From contig JBLIKP010000005.1 in the NCBI GenBank assembly GCA_047635375.1, forward strand, positions 1-58,367: a DNA stretch of 58,367 nucleotides, given 5' to 3'. This document shows, piece by piece, positions 18,534 to 27,501 of this stretch (position 1 is its first letter; every line of letters starts with the position of its first letter). The notes beneath the pieces were generated by a model, which was not told the origin of the DNA, searched no databases, and saw only the letters and a program-made list of their open reading frames with translations. This DNA is from JBLIKP01 sp047635375 (lineage in GTDB: Bacteria; Bacteroidota; Bacteroidia; Sphingobacteriales; Sphingobacteriaceae). The position numbers were made by a program, and so were the translations under genes.

Positions 18534-19199
18534 ATGAAATTTACTTGGTGGAAAATAGCCGCAGTAATTTTAGTGGGATATTCAGTTATTGTTGGGTTCT
18601 TGGGCGATGTTCCGAGGTTGGCAATACTTAATGAAACTATCAGGAACTTGTATTTCCATGTCCCAATGTGGTTTGCAATGATTATCATCCTTTTAATCTC
18701 AGTAATTGGGTCGATTAAATATTTAGCTAACGAAGACCCTAAAAACGATTACCTAGCTGTTGAATCGGTTAATGTTGGAGTTGTATTTGGAATTCTTGGG
18801 CTGGCTACGGGTATGGTTTGGGCCAAATTTACCTGGGGAGAATATTGGAGTAATGACCCCAAGCAAAATGCATCGGCTATTGCAATGCTTTTGTATTTGG
18901 CCTATTTAGTATTAAGAAATTCAATTGATGAAGAACAAAAAAGAGCCAAAATTTCGGCGGTTTTTAATGTTTTTGCCTTTCCTATTTTCATTTGCTTAAT
19001 TTTCATTTTACCTCGCATGACAGACTCACTTCATCCTGGAAATGGGGGTAATCCTGGATTCAGCGGATATGATCTTGATAGCAGAATGCGAATGGTGTTT
19101 TATCCAGCTGTATTAGGTTGGATATTAATTGGTTATTGGATAGTTAATTTAAGAACTAGAGTTCGCCTTATTGAGTCTCAGGAATTTATTGACAAATAA
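18534..19199 (+). CDS. ccmC: Cytochrome c biogenesis protein CcmC/CcsA
   Basis: This 221-residue, six-helix protein of the heme-handling family has the tryptophan-rich loop WGEYWSNDPKQ (a variant of WGxxWxWDxR) between hydrophobic segments. Conserved histidines occur in LYFHVPMWF and in DSLHPGN; in the family they coordinate heme. CcmC loads heme on CcmE at the outer face of the inner membrane. It lies 46 bases after ccmB and just before a ccmD-like gene. Confidence 0.92.
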   Translation: MKFTWWKIAAVILVGYSVIVGFLGDVPRLAILNETIRNLYFHVPMWFAMIIILLISVIGSIKYLANEDPKNDYLAVESVNVGVVFGILGLATGMVWAKFTWGEYWSNDPKQNASAIAMLLYLAYLVLRNSIDEEQKRAKISAVFNVFAFPIFICLIFILPRMTDSLHPGNGGNPGFSGYDLDSRMRMVFYPAVLGWILIGYWIVNLRTRVRLIESQEFIDK

Positions 19200-19248
19200 G
19201 ATAATTTTAAAACTATATTTTTAAACCTCGTTAAAATTAGGAGCCAAA

Positions 19249-19431
19249 ATGAAATCTCTTTTAAGCTTAATCAGTCCAGTTCAAGAAACCATAGAAATGG
19301 CCGATATTATGCGGTCATCAGGTAAAATTTATGTGGTGGTTTCTGTTGTTCTGATTGTATTTACACTATTAATTATATATTTGGTTAAATTAGATAATCG
19401 AATCTCTAAGATTGAGAAAAACCAAAATTAA
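19249..19431 (+). CDS. CcmD-like small membrane protein
   Basis: This 60-residue protein has one transmembrane helix (about 27-46, IYVVVSVVLIVFTLLIIYLV) followed by a basic tail (KLDNRISKIEKNQN). Size, topology and position after ccmC match CcmD, which helps release heme-loaded CcmE from CcmABC. Sequence alone is too short for certainty. A purine-rich AGGAG lies just upstream of ATG 19249. The next expected gene, ccmE, is absent here. Confidence 0.75.
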   Translation: MKSLLSLISPVQETIEMADIMRSSGKIYVVVSVVLIVFTLLIIYLVKLDNRISKIEKNQN

Positions 19432-19465
19432 AAAACATAAAACATAATTATATAACACACATTTT

Positions 19466-20899
19466 ATGTCATCCATAATACATCCCAACAGCGAGCAACA
19501 TTTCTTTAATGATGTTTGCGATTATTTTGACAGCGCAGCGAGCTTTACTAAGCATCCTCAAGGATTATTAGACCAAATCAAGTTCTGTAATAGCGTTTAT
19601 AAGACTACATTTCCTTTACGTTTGGGAAATAATAAATACGAAACCATTGACGCATGGCGTGTTGAGCATTCTCATCATAAAAGCCCTGTAAAAGGTGGTA
19701 TTCGTTACTCTTCTTTTGTAAATGAAGATGAAGTAATGGCTTTAGCAGCACTTATGACTTATAAGTGTGCGATTGTTGATGTTCCTTTTGGAGGAGCTAA
19801 GGGAGGAATTAAAATCGACCCTAGAAAATATACTCCACTTCAATTAGAGAAAATCACCCGTCGTTATACGGTGGAGCTGATAAAAAAGAATTTTATAGGC
19901 CCTGGAGTTGACGTTCCTGCACCGGATTACGGAACAGGAGAACGTGAAATGTCTTGGATTGCCGATACTTATGCTACTTTCCATCCAGGTAAAATTGACA
20001 GTTTAGCATGTGTTACTGGAAAGCCAGTTTCTCAACATGGTATCCGTGGAAGAAAAGAAGCCACAGGAAAAGGTGTATACTATGGTGTACGTGAGGCTTG
20101 TGATGTTGCTGAGGACATGAAAAAACTTGGTTTAAAACCAGGGATCGCTGGAAAGCGAGTAGTTATGCAAGGTTTAGGGAATGTAGGTTACTATTCTGCA
20201 ATATTCCTTCAAGAAGCTGGAGCAATAATTACTTGTATTTCTGAGTACGAAGGAGCAATCTTCAATAAAGACGGCTTAGATGTTGATGCGGTATTTACTC
20301 ACAGAAAAGAATCAGGTTCTATACTTAATTACCCTGGAGCAACTAACTTAAAGAAAAATACAGATGCACTTGAATTAGAATGTGATATTTTAATTCCAGC
20401 AGCATTAGAGGGACAAATCCACATTGGAAATGCAGCAAACGTTCAAGCTAAAATAATTGGAGAGGCGGCAAATGGGCCAATTACACCAGAAGCTGAGGCG
20501 ATTTTAATGCAAAAAGGAGCGATGATTATTCCTGATTTATATTTAAATGCAGGAGGGGTTACAGTTTCTTATTTTGAGTGGTTGAAAAACCTTAGTCATA
20601 TTGCTTTCGGTAGAATGGCGCGTAGATATGAGGAATTAGCTAACTTCAACATTGTTGATGCAATTGAGAAAAGCACAAACACTAAATTAAGCTCACAGCA
20701 GCGATCTATAATTATTAAGGGAGCAAGTGAAAGGGACTTAGTTAATAGTGGGCTTGAAGAGGCAATGGTAAAAGCGTACCACGAAATCAGAGAGACAAAA
20801 CATAAGCACAAGAAAATTGAAGGGTACAGAAAAGCAGCCTTTGTTAATTCAATTAATAAAATTGCCATTTCTTACATGGAGATGGGTATTTTTCCTTAA
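19466..20899 (+). CDS. Glu/Leu/Phe/Val family dehydrogenase (glutamate dehydrogenase)
   Basis: This NAD(P)-dependent oxidative deaminase has 477 residues. The substrate-binding Lys region (YKCAIVDVPFGGAKGGIKIDPR) and catalytic Asp motif (GPGVDVPAPDYGTGEREM) are intact. The Rossmann domain is marked by VVMQGLGNVGYYSA. GGVTVSYFEWLKNL near the C-terminus is typical of glutamate dehydrogenases. It reversibly links 2-oxoglutarate and ammonia to glutamate, and coenzyme preference was not determined. It starts 34 bases after the ccmD-like gene and ends in a terminator, so it may be the last gene of the ispG operon. Confidence 0.92.
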   Translation: MSSIIHPNSEQHFFNDVCDYFDSAASFTKHPQGLLDQIKFCNSVYKTTFPLRLGNNKYETIDAWRVEHSHHKSPVKGGIRYSSFVNEDEVMALAALMTYKCAIVDVPFGGAKGGIKIDPRKYTPLQLEKITRRYTVELIKKNFIGPGVDVPAPDYGTGEREMSWIADTYATFHPGKIDSLACVTGKPVSQHGIRGRKEATGKGVYYGVREACDVAEDMKKLGLKPGIAGKRVVMQGLGNVGYYSAIFLQEAGAIITCISEYEGAIFNKDGLDVDAVFTHRKESGSILNYPGATNLKKNTDALELECDILIPAALEGQIHIGNAANVQAKIIGEAANGPITPEAEAILMQKGAMIIPDLYLNAGGVTVSYFEWLKNLSHIAFGRMARRYEELANFNIVDAIEKSTNTKLSSQQRSIIIKGASERDLVNSGLEEAMVKAYHEIRETKHKHKKIEGYRKAAFVNSINKIAISYMEMGIFP

Positions 20900-20914
20900 T
20901 TTTTTTAAACATAA

Positions 20915-20946
20915 AAGAATCTCTATTTTAGAGATTCTTACTTTTT
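20915..20946 (+). terminator. Rho-independent terminator after glutamate dehydrogenase
   Basis: An 11-bp stem (20915-20925 with 20929-20939) and three-base loop are followed by a T-rich tract. Confidence 0.75.
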
Positions 20947-21004
20947 ACACATATAGATTTTGGGAATAGAGGATTTAGATCTTTTTCAACAAGGCATAAA
21001 AAAA

Positions 21005-21415
21005 ATGAAGCGAAAGCCGATTATGCTAGTTGAGGACGATGAGGTAGATGTAATGACCGTTAAACGTGCATTACGTGATTTAAAGGTGGAAAATCAATTA
21101 ATCTCTGCTAGTAATGGAGAGGTGGCGGTTGAGTATTTTGAAAACCCTGAAAATGAACTTCCCTGTTTTATCCTTTTGGATTTAAACATGCCAAGAATGA
21201 ATGGAATTGAGCTTTTGAAAATTATCAAAGCCGATAGCCGCCTAAAATCTATTCCCGTTATTGTACTAACTACTTCAAATGAAGAGCGCGATAAAATTGA
21301 AAGTTTCAAGTTAAACGTGGCGGGATATATGATAAAACCAGTTGAATATCGGCAATTTGTCGAAGTAATAAAGGAAATTCAAGTTTACTGGACCATAAGC
21401 GAAAAACCTGATTGA
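21005..21415 (+). CDS. Single-domain response regulator (canonical receiver)
   Basis: ATG 21005 gives 136 residues, all receiver domain. The acidic pocket (LVEDDEVD), phospho-acceptor Asp in FILLDLNMPRMNG, the switch Thr in VLTTSN and Lys in YMIKPVE are all present, so it should be phosphorylatable. There is no output domain. It resembles the Rcp1 type that pairs with phytochrome-like or PAS kinases, fitting the large PAS kinase 1.7 kb downstream. Its stop overlaps the run-up to the next receiver gene. Confidence 0.9.
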   Translation: MKRKPIMLVEDDEVDVMTVKRALRDLKVENQLISASNGEVAVEYFENPENELPCFILLDLNMPRMNGIELLKIIKADSRLKSIPVIVLTTSNEERDKIESFKLNVAGYMIKPVEYRQFVEVIKEIQVYWTISEKPD

Positions 21416-21417
21416 GC

Positions 21418-21831
21418 ATGTTCCAAAAACCTATACTGATTTTTGATGAAAACGATGATGATGCAAATTTATTCCAAGCTGCCATCAAGGAAATTGATCC
21501 AATGGTTAATACCATTATCACAAAAGTCTTTAGCGACGCGAAAAAATTAATTTCAGGAGCAAAAGAAGATAGGCCTATGCTTGTTTTTGTAGAAATTACC
21601 TCTGAAAACAATACAGGGATGAACCTCGTAAAGTTTATTAAAGGTAACGATGATACCAAAATAATTCCCACCGTAATAATAACCAAATTAAACGATAGTA
21701 ATTTAATTGATGAAAGCTTTAGTAATGGCGTTGCAGGCTATATGTTAAAGCCTTCTGATAAAAATGATTTTTCTGATCTTGCTAAAAAAATCGTGAATTA
21801 CTGGAACAGAAGTCAATTGCCTATTGGTTAA
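21418..21831 (+). CDS. Degenerate receiver-domain protein, phospho-Asp replaced by Glu
   Basis: ATG 21418, two bases after the previous stop, gives 137 residues with receiver architecture. The acidic pocket (IFDENDDD), switch Thr (VIITKLN) and Lys (YMLKPSD) remain, but the strand that should carry the phospho-Asp reads LVFVE59ITSENNTG. Glutamate thus sits where Asp belongs, and the MPxMNG loop is also lost. Asp-to-Glu changes can mimic or abolish phosphorylation. The frame is intact, so it may be a phosphorylation-independent partner of its neighbour rather than a dead gene. It probably arose by duplication of the preceding receiver gene, which is inference from order and shape. Confidence 0.8.
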   Translation: MFQKPILIFDENDDDANLFQAAIKEIDPMVNTIITKVFSDAKKLISGAKEDRPMLVFVEITSENNTGMNLVKFIKGNDDTKIIPTVIITKLNDSNLIDESFSNGVAGYMLKPSDKNDFSDLAKKIVNYWNRSQLPIG

Positions 21832-21864
21832 AATATATTGAATACCTTTCTAATTTAAATATTT

Positions 21865-23075
21865 ATGGTTGGAATCTCTGAAAGTATCAAGCTATTAATA
21901 CTTGAGGACGATGAAATCGACCAAATGGCACTCGAAAGGTATTTTAAAGCCCAAAATCTTAATTACGATTATACAATAGTTGATTCTGTAGCAAACGCAA
22001 AACAGTTAATTAAAAACAACTCATTTGACGTTATTTTATCAGATCATCAATTGGTGGATGGTAACGGCACTGAGTTATTAGGGAAGGACTTAAAAATACC
22101 CCTTATTTTAGTTACAGGAGCAGGTGATCAAAGGTTAGCGGTAAATGCCATGAAAATGGGCGCCTTTGATTATTTGGTTAAGGACTATGAGCGTACTTAC
22201 CTCCACTTTATCCCTATTATAATTCAAAAAGCCATTTCCCACACAGTGCAAAATCGCAAATTTCTGTGAATGCAGTCCAGGTTGTGAAAATTGAATTGGT
22301 TGAAAATTACAAGTGAAAAGGAAGAGAATATTCCTTATTGGATGTCCACAACATAATTAAAGATAAATTTCAAGATAAAAAGACCTTCGATGAAGAAACG
22401 AAAGTCATATTCAATAATAAGACACCTCAAACAGGGAAGAACTTAAATTAATTGACGGAAAAATTCTAAATCGTTCCTATATCCCTAAAATTCAATAATA
22501 AAGGAACTGTAAAGCTAAAAATGTCTGTTGCAAAGCTATATTCTAAAAAAGTTGAAATTGAGTTTTTATTTGAAGATACCGGTATTGGGATACCACAAGA
22601 TAGGTTGCCATTTATTTTTTATTTATTTACTCAAGCTGCGATTGAAACAACACGAAAGTTTGGTGGCACTGGCCTTTCCATTGTAAAGAAGCTTGTAAGT
22701 CTAATGAATGGTACAATTCACGTGGAAAGTAAACTGGATAAAGAAACAACCTTCAAATTAAATATTCCCTTTGAGATTATATCCGAGAAAAAATCACTTA
22801 CCAATGGTGAAATAGTATTAGAAAAATTAGCGAAAAACTCATATGATATTATCTTAATGGATTTGCAGATGCCTTTAATGGATGGCTATCAAACAACCAT
22901 AAATATCAGGAATTCAGATTATGATTATATCCAGCATATTCCCATAATCGCGCTGACCGCTCACGCAATAAAAGGAGTGTTAGAAAAATGTATTGAAATT
23001 GGGGTGGACGATTATGTCTCTAAACCCATTGGTTTTAAGGAATTAATATCCAAAATTAAAAAAGTAATGGATTAG
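21865..23075 (+). pseudogene. Wrecked hybrid histidine kinase (REC-PAS-HATPase-REC)
   Basis: Pieces of one large kinase lie in order but in three frames. 21865-22269 is a complete N-terminal receiver (LLILEDDEIDQM, SDHQLVDGNG, DYLVKD) ending in a premature TGA. Near 22436-22498, in another frame, EELKLIDGKILNRSYIP is the end of a PAS domain. 22521-23075, in the third frame, holds the end of a HATPase domain and a truncated receiver. The HisKA phospho-His region and the kinase N-box are deleted. The first receiver piece could still be made as a 134-residue protein. Kinase function is lost. Confidence 0.8.
22521..23075 (+). pseudogene. HATPase-receiver remnant of the hybrid kinase
   Basis: This open frame of 184 codons begins in the middle of a HATPase domain (DTGIGIP and GGTGLSIVKKL are recognisable) and passes into a receiver. 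The first part of that receiver, including the acidic Asp pair, is deleted: IISEKKS joins directly to LTNGEIVLEKL. The phospho-Asp (LMDLQMPLMDG), Thr-Ala (ALTAHA) and Lys (VSKPI) remain. Without the pocket aspartates it should not bind Mg or be phosphorylated. If translated it would be a non-functional or dominant-negative fragment. Confidence 0.75.
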
Positions 23076-23114
23076 GCTTAATATTATTGTTAAGTTTACC
23101 TATTGCGGTTTATC

Positions 23115-26009
23115 ATGTTACTTAAAATTGGAAAGAAATCAATATTGAAAAATCACACCATATCTAAGGAAACATCCAACGTAGAAGAACTTAAGAAAGA
23201 ATTAACGCTAAAGTTAGAAGGCTTACATCCCGATAAACAAGCAGAAATTATTTCTTGGTTTGACGAAAGCGTGGTTGGATCTAGTATAATGTCGCTTGAC
23301 AAGAAAAAAGATGAATTAAATCAAACCCAAAAAGTTGCTAATATTGGAAACTGGGAATGGGACACAAACAACAATCATTTAATTTGGTCAGACCAGCTAT
23401 TCAGAATATTTGGATATGCCCCCCAAGCCTTTGATTTAAATTACGATAAATTTTTAGAATTAATTCATCATTCTGACCGGGAAATTGTTAATAACGCGGT
23501 AAGAGATGCCTTTGTTAACCTTGAACCGTTTGAATTGTTCTGTAAAATATTAGTCAATTCAAATGAGGTGAAAACGATCCATTACAAAGGTGATGTACGC
23601 GTTAATAATGGAAATTTGTTGGGGATGTTTGGTACTATACAAGATGTTACCAAAATTAAAAAGGCCGAAGACCGGTTTCGAAATCTTTTGGAATCGGCTC
23701 CAGATGCGATGCTCATTGTCGATGGAAATGGGATAATTCAATTAACCAATGCCCAAACGGAGGAGGTTTTTGGTTATAGAAGAAAGGAACTAATAAACTC
23801 ACCCTTTGATAGGCTTTTTCCTAAAGTAATAATAAAAAAATATCCGTATTTCAAAGCCGAAAAAATTCAGGATCTACCACATAAACTAAATAATTTCCAT
23901 TCCGAAATTTACGGTGAAAAAATCAATGGAAATATATTCCCCATCGATATTAGAATGAATCCCATTGAGGATGATAAGGAAATTCTTTATTCTGTTTCAT
24001 TCCGCGATATTACAGATAGGAAAAATATTGAAAACGCCTTAATTGAAAACCAGAGAGCGATGAGTACCCTAATGGGGAATCTTCCAGGAATGGCTTATAG
24101 AGCAAAAATTGACCGTAAATGGACAATGGAATTTGTAAGTCAAGGAAGTTACGAGCTAACGGGTTATTTACCAGAAGAGTTAATAGATAATAAAAAAACC
24201 GCTTATATAGATTTGGTATTACCCAATGATTTGGGCGGTTACGAAGGCGTTCAGTCTTGTTTAAGGGAAAAGAAACCATTTCAATTTGAATATAAAATTC
24301 AGGATGCTAACGGGAATATTAAGTGGGTATGGGAAAAAGGTGGAGGAGTTTACAACGAAGAAGGTGAGGCTATCGCCATTGAAGGTTTTATTGAAGATAT
24401 AACAGAAATGGTTAAAGCTGAAAAACGCTTTAAGAACCTTTTAAATACTTCTCCTGATGCCATGATGGTCGTAGAAAACAATAAGGTTTTTATGATAAAT
24501 CAGTCGGGTGCTGATTTATTTGGCCATGACGTAAAGGAAATAATTGGTTTAGGTGCCAATCAATTAATTCCAGACTGGGAAGAATTGGTTATATCAAAAG
24601 GTCCAAAATCGAAAAGTAACAAACAAAGAAAACCAATTGAAGTCGACGGGAAGAAAAAATCTGGAAAGAAGATTATTATAGATTTAGAATATAATAAAAT
24701 CATGGTTGATGGCCGTGATTCTTTAATCGTCGCCCTTAGAGATATTAGTCATTTGAAAAAAGTTGAAGAAGCTCTAAAGGATTCAAAAGCCAACCTGGAG
24801 AATAAAATTCGGGCTAGGACAAAACACATAGAACGGCTAAACATTACTTTTAAAAAAGAAATCGTAAGGCGAATAAAGGCGCAAAAAAACTCAGAATTAC
24901 TCACGAGTATTGTGAAATCTCACGATGACGCAATTTTTAGCCATGATTTAACGGGTTTTATTACAAGTTGGAATAATGGCGCCGAAAAAATATTTGGCTT
25001 ACCTGAAGGGAAAGTTATAGGCACCCCGATGGTTAATCTATTACCTCAGGCGAATGCTAATTATTGGAGATTAATATCCAAAAGACTGGAAGAAGGAATA
25101 GGAATTGAACATTTCCAAAGTACTATTAAGTCGCATGATGGTTCAGTGAAGGATTTAGCCATTACTCTGTCAAGTATTAAAAGGGTAAATAATATTCCTC
25201 AAGGGGTTTCAATAATTGCACGGGATTTAAAAGATGCCGTACTTGAGCTTTCAGAAAAGGAAACTTTTAATCCTTATGAAAAATTAAAGGATAAGGAGCA
25301 TCATGAACTTTTGGTAATCATGCAAAAAGCTCAAAATGATCTTGAACGATTTGCCTATATAATATCCCATGACTTTAAAGCACCACTAAGAGGTATAACT
25401 ACCATGGTGGAATGGATAAGAGAAGAAAATGAGGATAAACTTTCTGGAGATAGCGTAAATTATCTGAAATTGTTAGTCAATCGTTCTGAGAGACTAACAG
25501 CCTATTTAGATGGTATATTGGCCTTCTCACGTGCAGGAAGATTTATGGAGCCTGCTACAAATGTGGATTTAAACCAGGTAATTGGGGAAATCAAAAACAT
25601 CCTTGTTGTCCCAAAAAATCAAAAGGTTGAATTCCAAGAAGATTTTCCAATGGTGAAAGGGGAGAAAATTAAATGGGTTCACCTTTTCCACCATTTAATT
25701 ATAAATGCAATTCAGAACCAAAACAACAAGAAATTAAATTTAATTACCGTGGGGCATTCAGTTTCAGAAAAAGGGGTTGAGTTTTTTGTTCAGGACACTG
25801 GAGTAGGAATAGATAAAAAACATTGGGAGGAAATTTTTCATGTTTTTAAAGCCTTAAAATCAAGAGATGAAACGGGAAGAGTTGGGGTAGGTCTGGCCAT
25901 TGTAAAACGTATTACCGAGTTAATGAATGGAACCGTCCATTTAGAAAGTGAAATGGGGAAAGGCACCAGATTTGTTATGAAATTTGATAAGGGTATTCTA
26001 AAAGCTTAA
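23115..26009 (+). CDS. Multi-PAS sensor histidine kinase
   Basis: ATG 23115 gives 964 residues. Five PAS-type domains are recognisable at about 65-180, 185-305, 310-420, 435-550 and 595-705 (anchors: NWEWDTNNNHLIW, LLESAPDAMLIVDGNG, FVSQGSYELTGYLPEE, NTSPDAMMVVENN, SHDDAIFSHDLTG). A charged helical linker separates the fourth and fifth. The HisKA H-box is ISH752DFKAPLRG; HATPase motifs are HHLIINAI, DTGVGI and GVGLAIVKRI. No signal peptide, membrane segment or attached receiver is seen, so it is a soluble kinase that likely signals to the stand-alone receiver at 21005. The signal sensed is unknown. It is the only intact kinase in this damaged island. Confidence 0.92.
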   Translation: MLLKIGKKSILKNHTISKETSNVEELKKELTLKLEGLHPDKQAEIISWFDESVVGSSIMSLDKKKDELNQTQKVANIGNWEWDTNNNHLIWSDQLFRIFGYAPQAFDLNYDKFLELIHHSDREIVNNAVRDAFVNLEPFELFCKILVNSNEVKTIHYKGDVRVNNGNLLGMFGTIQDVTKIKKAEDRFRNLLESAPDAMLIVDGNGIIQLTNAQTEEVFGYRRKELINSPFDRLFPKVIIKKYPYFKAEKIQDLPHKLNNFHSEIYGEKINGNIFPIDIRMNPIEDDKEILYSVSFRDITDRKNIENALIENQRAMSTLMGNLPGMAYRAKIDRKWTMEFVSQGSYELTGYLPEELIDNKKTAYIDLVLPNDLGGYEGVQSCLREKKPFQFEYKIQDANGNIKWVWEKGGGVYNEEGEAIAIEGFIEDITEMVKAEKRFKNLLNTSPDAMMVVENNKVFMINQSGADLFGHDVKEIIGLGANQLIPDWEELVISKGPKSKSNKQRKPIEVDGKKKSGKKIIIDLEYNKIMVDGRDSLIVALRDISHLKKVEEALKDSKANLENKIRARTKHIERLNITFKKEIVRRIKAQKNSELLTSIVKSHDDAIFSHDLTGFITSWNNGAEKIFGLPEGKVIGTPMVNLLPQANANYWRLISKRLEEGIGIEHFQSTIKSHDGSVKDLAITLSSIKRVNNIPQGVSIIARDLKDAVLELSEKETFNPYEKLKDKEHHELLVIMQKAQNDLERFAYIISHDFKAPLRGITTMVEWIREENEDKLSGDSVNYLKLLVNRSERLTAYLDGILAFSRAGRFMEPATNVDLNQVIGEIKNILVVPKNQKVEFQEDFPMVKGEKIKWVHLFHHLIINAIQNQNNKKLNLITVGHSVSEKGVEFFVQDTGVGIDKKHWEEIFHVFKALKSRDETGRVGVGLAIVKRITELMNGTVHLESEMGKGTRFVMKFDKGILKA

Positions 26010-26066
26010 GTATTTTTATTAAAAATTCGAGAATTTGTTTTCCCCTTGATTAATTGAAAATTAAGA

Positions 26067-26413
26067 ATGATTTTAGACCTTTCTTATTTAAATGAAGTCT
26101 CAGGAGGATATTCGGGGTTTATATCTGAATTATTGGATAAATATATACAAGATGTTCCCTCGGATTTTGATGGTCTTCTAGAAGCCACTCATTCTAAGGA
26201 TTGTGAGAAAATAAGGCGAGCATCACGTAGATTAATTTCTTCTACCAAAATTGTTGGGGCCACTGTAATTGGCGAAAACTAAAGGTAATTTAACAAGGTG
26301 CCATTGCTGGAGGATTCGATGATTTTACTTTTAAAATTGTTGAAGAAATTTCCCCATTGATTTACCAAAGTGTGGAGGAATGTAAGGCCAAAGTAATTGA
26401 ACTTGGTCAGTAG
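26067..26413 (+). pseudogene. Broken Hpt (histidine phosphotransfer) gene
   Basis: The first 71 codons read as an Hpt four-helix start (LSYLNEVSGGYSGFISELLDKYIQDVPSDFDGL). The motif that should hold the phospho-His, normally A-H-x-L-K-x-S, reads ASRRLISS: the His is Arg. After GEN comes a TAA. In the +1 frame the gene continues (QGAIAGGFDDFTFKIVEEI ... VIELGQ) to TAG at 26411-26413, with one extra stop at the junction. The active residue is lost, a frameshift is present and the gene cannot relay phosphate. Its former partner is plausibly the ruined hybrid kinase 3 kb upstream. Confidence 0.78.
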
Positions 26414-26991
26414 AGTTTTTGATTTCCCCCAGCAAATTTATTCCCCTTTAGTCTAAATCGGTATGGAAAATTTGAAGCCTCTTTACAACTACCAACACCA
26501 ACTCTAGGGCCAATTAAAAGGTCGCTTTTAGTAACTTTAAATCCCCAATCATCAATCCATATTAAATCCGACTGTAAATCAATTTCGTTATTGGCTTTTG
26601 TTATTCCTAGGGTTTTGGACACAATTCCAGGTCCGTTAGAGATATTGAATTTCATTTCGTTAAACTCTCTATGTTTCAAATGCAGTTTTATTCCTTATAA
26701 GGGCTGAGTTTCACGGATTAAAACGGCATGAGTTTTGCCTTTTTTGTGATTGACTATATTTACTAGGTGATGAATTCCATAGCAGATATAAACGTAGGCA
26801 ATACCTCCTTTTTTAAAGATTGTAGAATTTCTTGGGGTCATTTTCCCGCCAAATGAATGACAGGCTTTATCAGTTGTTCCAATATAGGCTTCGGTTTTGA
26901 CGATTAATCTAGAAGTAGTATTCCATTTAAAATTCGTAATGAATACCTTTCCAATTAATTCTTTTGCAAGGTTTAATGTATCTGGGGTCAA
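26407..26991 (-). pseudogene. 3-methyladenine DNA glycosylase (MPG/AAG family) with one in-frame TAA
   Basis: The frame reads LTPDTLNLAKELIGKVF, VKTEAYIG, DKACHSFGGKMTPRN, GGIAYVYICYGIHHLVNIV and HAVLIRETQPL, then TAA at 26695-26697. It continues in the same frame with GIKLHLKHR, NISNGPGIVSKTLGITKAN, LIGPRVGVG and PYRFRLKGN to a TGA. This is the whole MPG/AAG family order, and the stop stands where the family has Glu (P-x-E-G-I), one step from GAA. No ATG exists between the upstream stop (27022-27024) and the conserved start; only TTG 26991 is available. It would remove alkylated purines if intact. It overlaps the end of the broken Hpt gene on the other strand and follows msrC in an operon-like arrangement. 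Confidence 0.82.
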
Positions 26992-27021
26992 ATAATAGTT
27001 TGTGGTGAGCTTTTGCCGCGT

Positions 27022-27501
27022 TTATAGGGTGGAAATAAATTCACATAATTCACTTAAGTATTTTTCATCCACTTTGTCGAAATCGGCTAATTTGTTGCTG
27101 TCTACATCTAATACACCAATAACTTGTTCATTTTTAATTATAGGTACCACAATTTCAGATTTTGAAGCTGAACTGCATGCAATATGCCCAGGGAATGCCT
27201 CTACATCATCTACAAGGAGTGTCCTTTTTTCCGCCCAAGCGATGCCACACACTCCCTTGTCCAGATTTATTCGAGTGCAGGCAATTGGCCCTTGAAATGG
27301 CCCTAAAACAAGCTGATCTCCTTTAACAAGATAGAACCCTACCCAAAAGAAATTAAAAGACTCTTTTAAGGCAGCAGAAACATTAGCCAAGTTTGCAGTT
27401 TGATCAGATTCGCCGCCAATTAAGGCTTTGATTTGTGGAAGTAATGAACGGTATTTTTCGTCCTTTCCTAAATTTTCGTTGATTAATAATTCTTCTGCCA
27501 T
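27022..27501 (-). CDS. msrC: Free methionine-(R)-sulfoxide reductase (GAF domain)
   Basis: This 159-residue single GAF-domain enzyme reduces free Met-R-sulfoxide. Three cysteines, C75 (GPIACTRI), C85 (KGVCGIAWA) and C109 (GHIACSSAS), have exactly the 10 and 24 residue spacing of the E. coli enzyme. FFWVGFYL and SEIVVPI are also family motifs. ATG 27501 is preferred over an in-frame GTG six codons upstream. It lies just upstream of the broken glycosylase gene on the same strand: an oxidant-repair enzyme and a DNA-repair enzyme in one transcript. Confidence 0.92.
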   Translation of the reverse strand: MAEELLINENLGKDEKYRSLLPQIKALIGGESDQTANLANVSAALKESFNFFWVGFYLVKGDQLVLGPFQGPIACTRINLDKGVCGIAWAEKRTLLVDDVEAFPGHIACSSASKSEIVVPIIKNEQVIGVLDVDSNKLADFDKVDEKYLSELCEFISTL

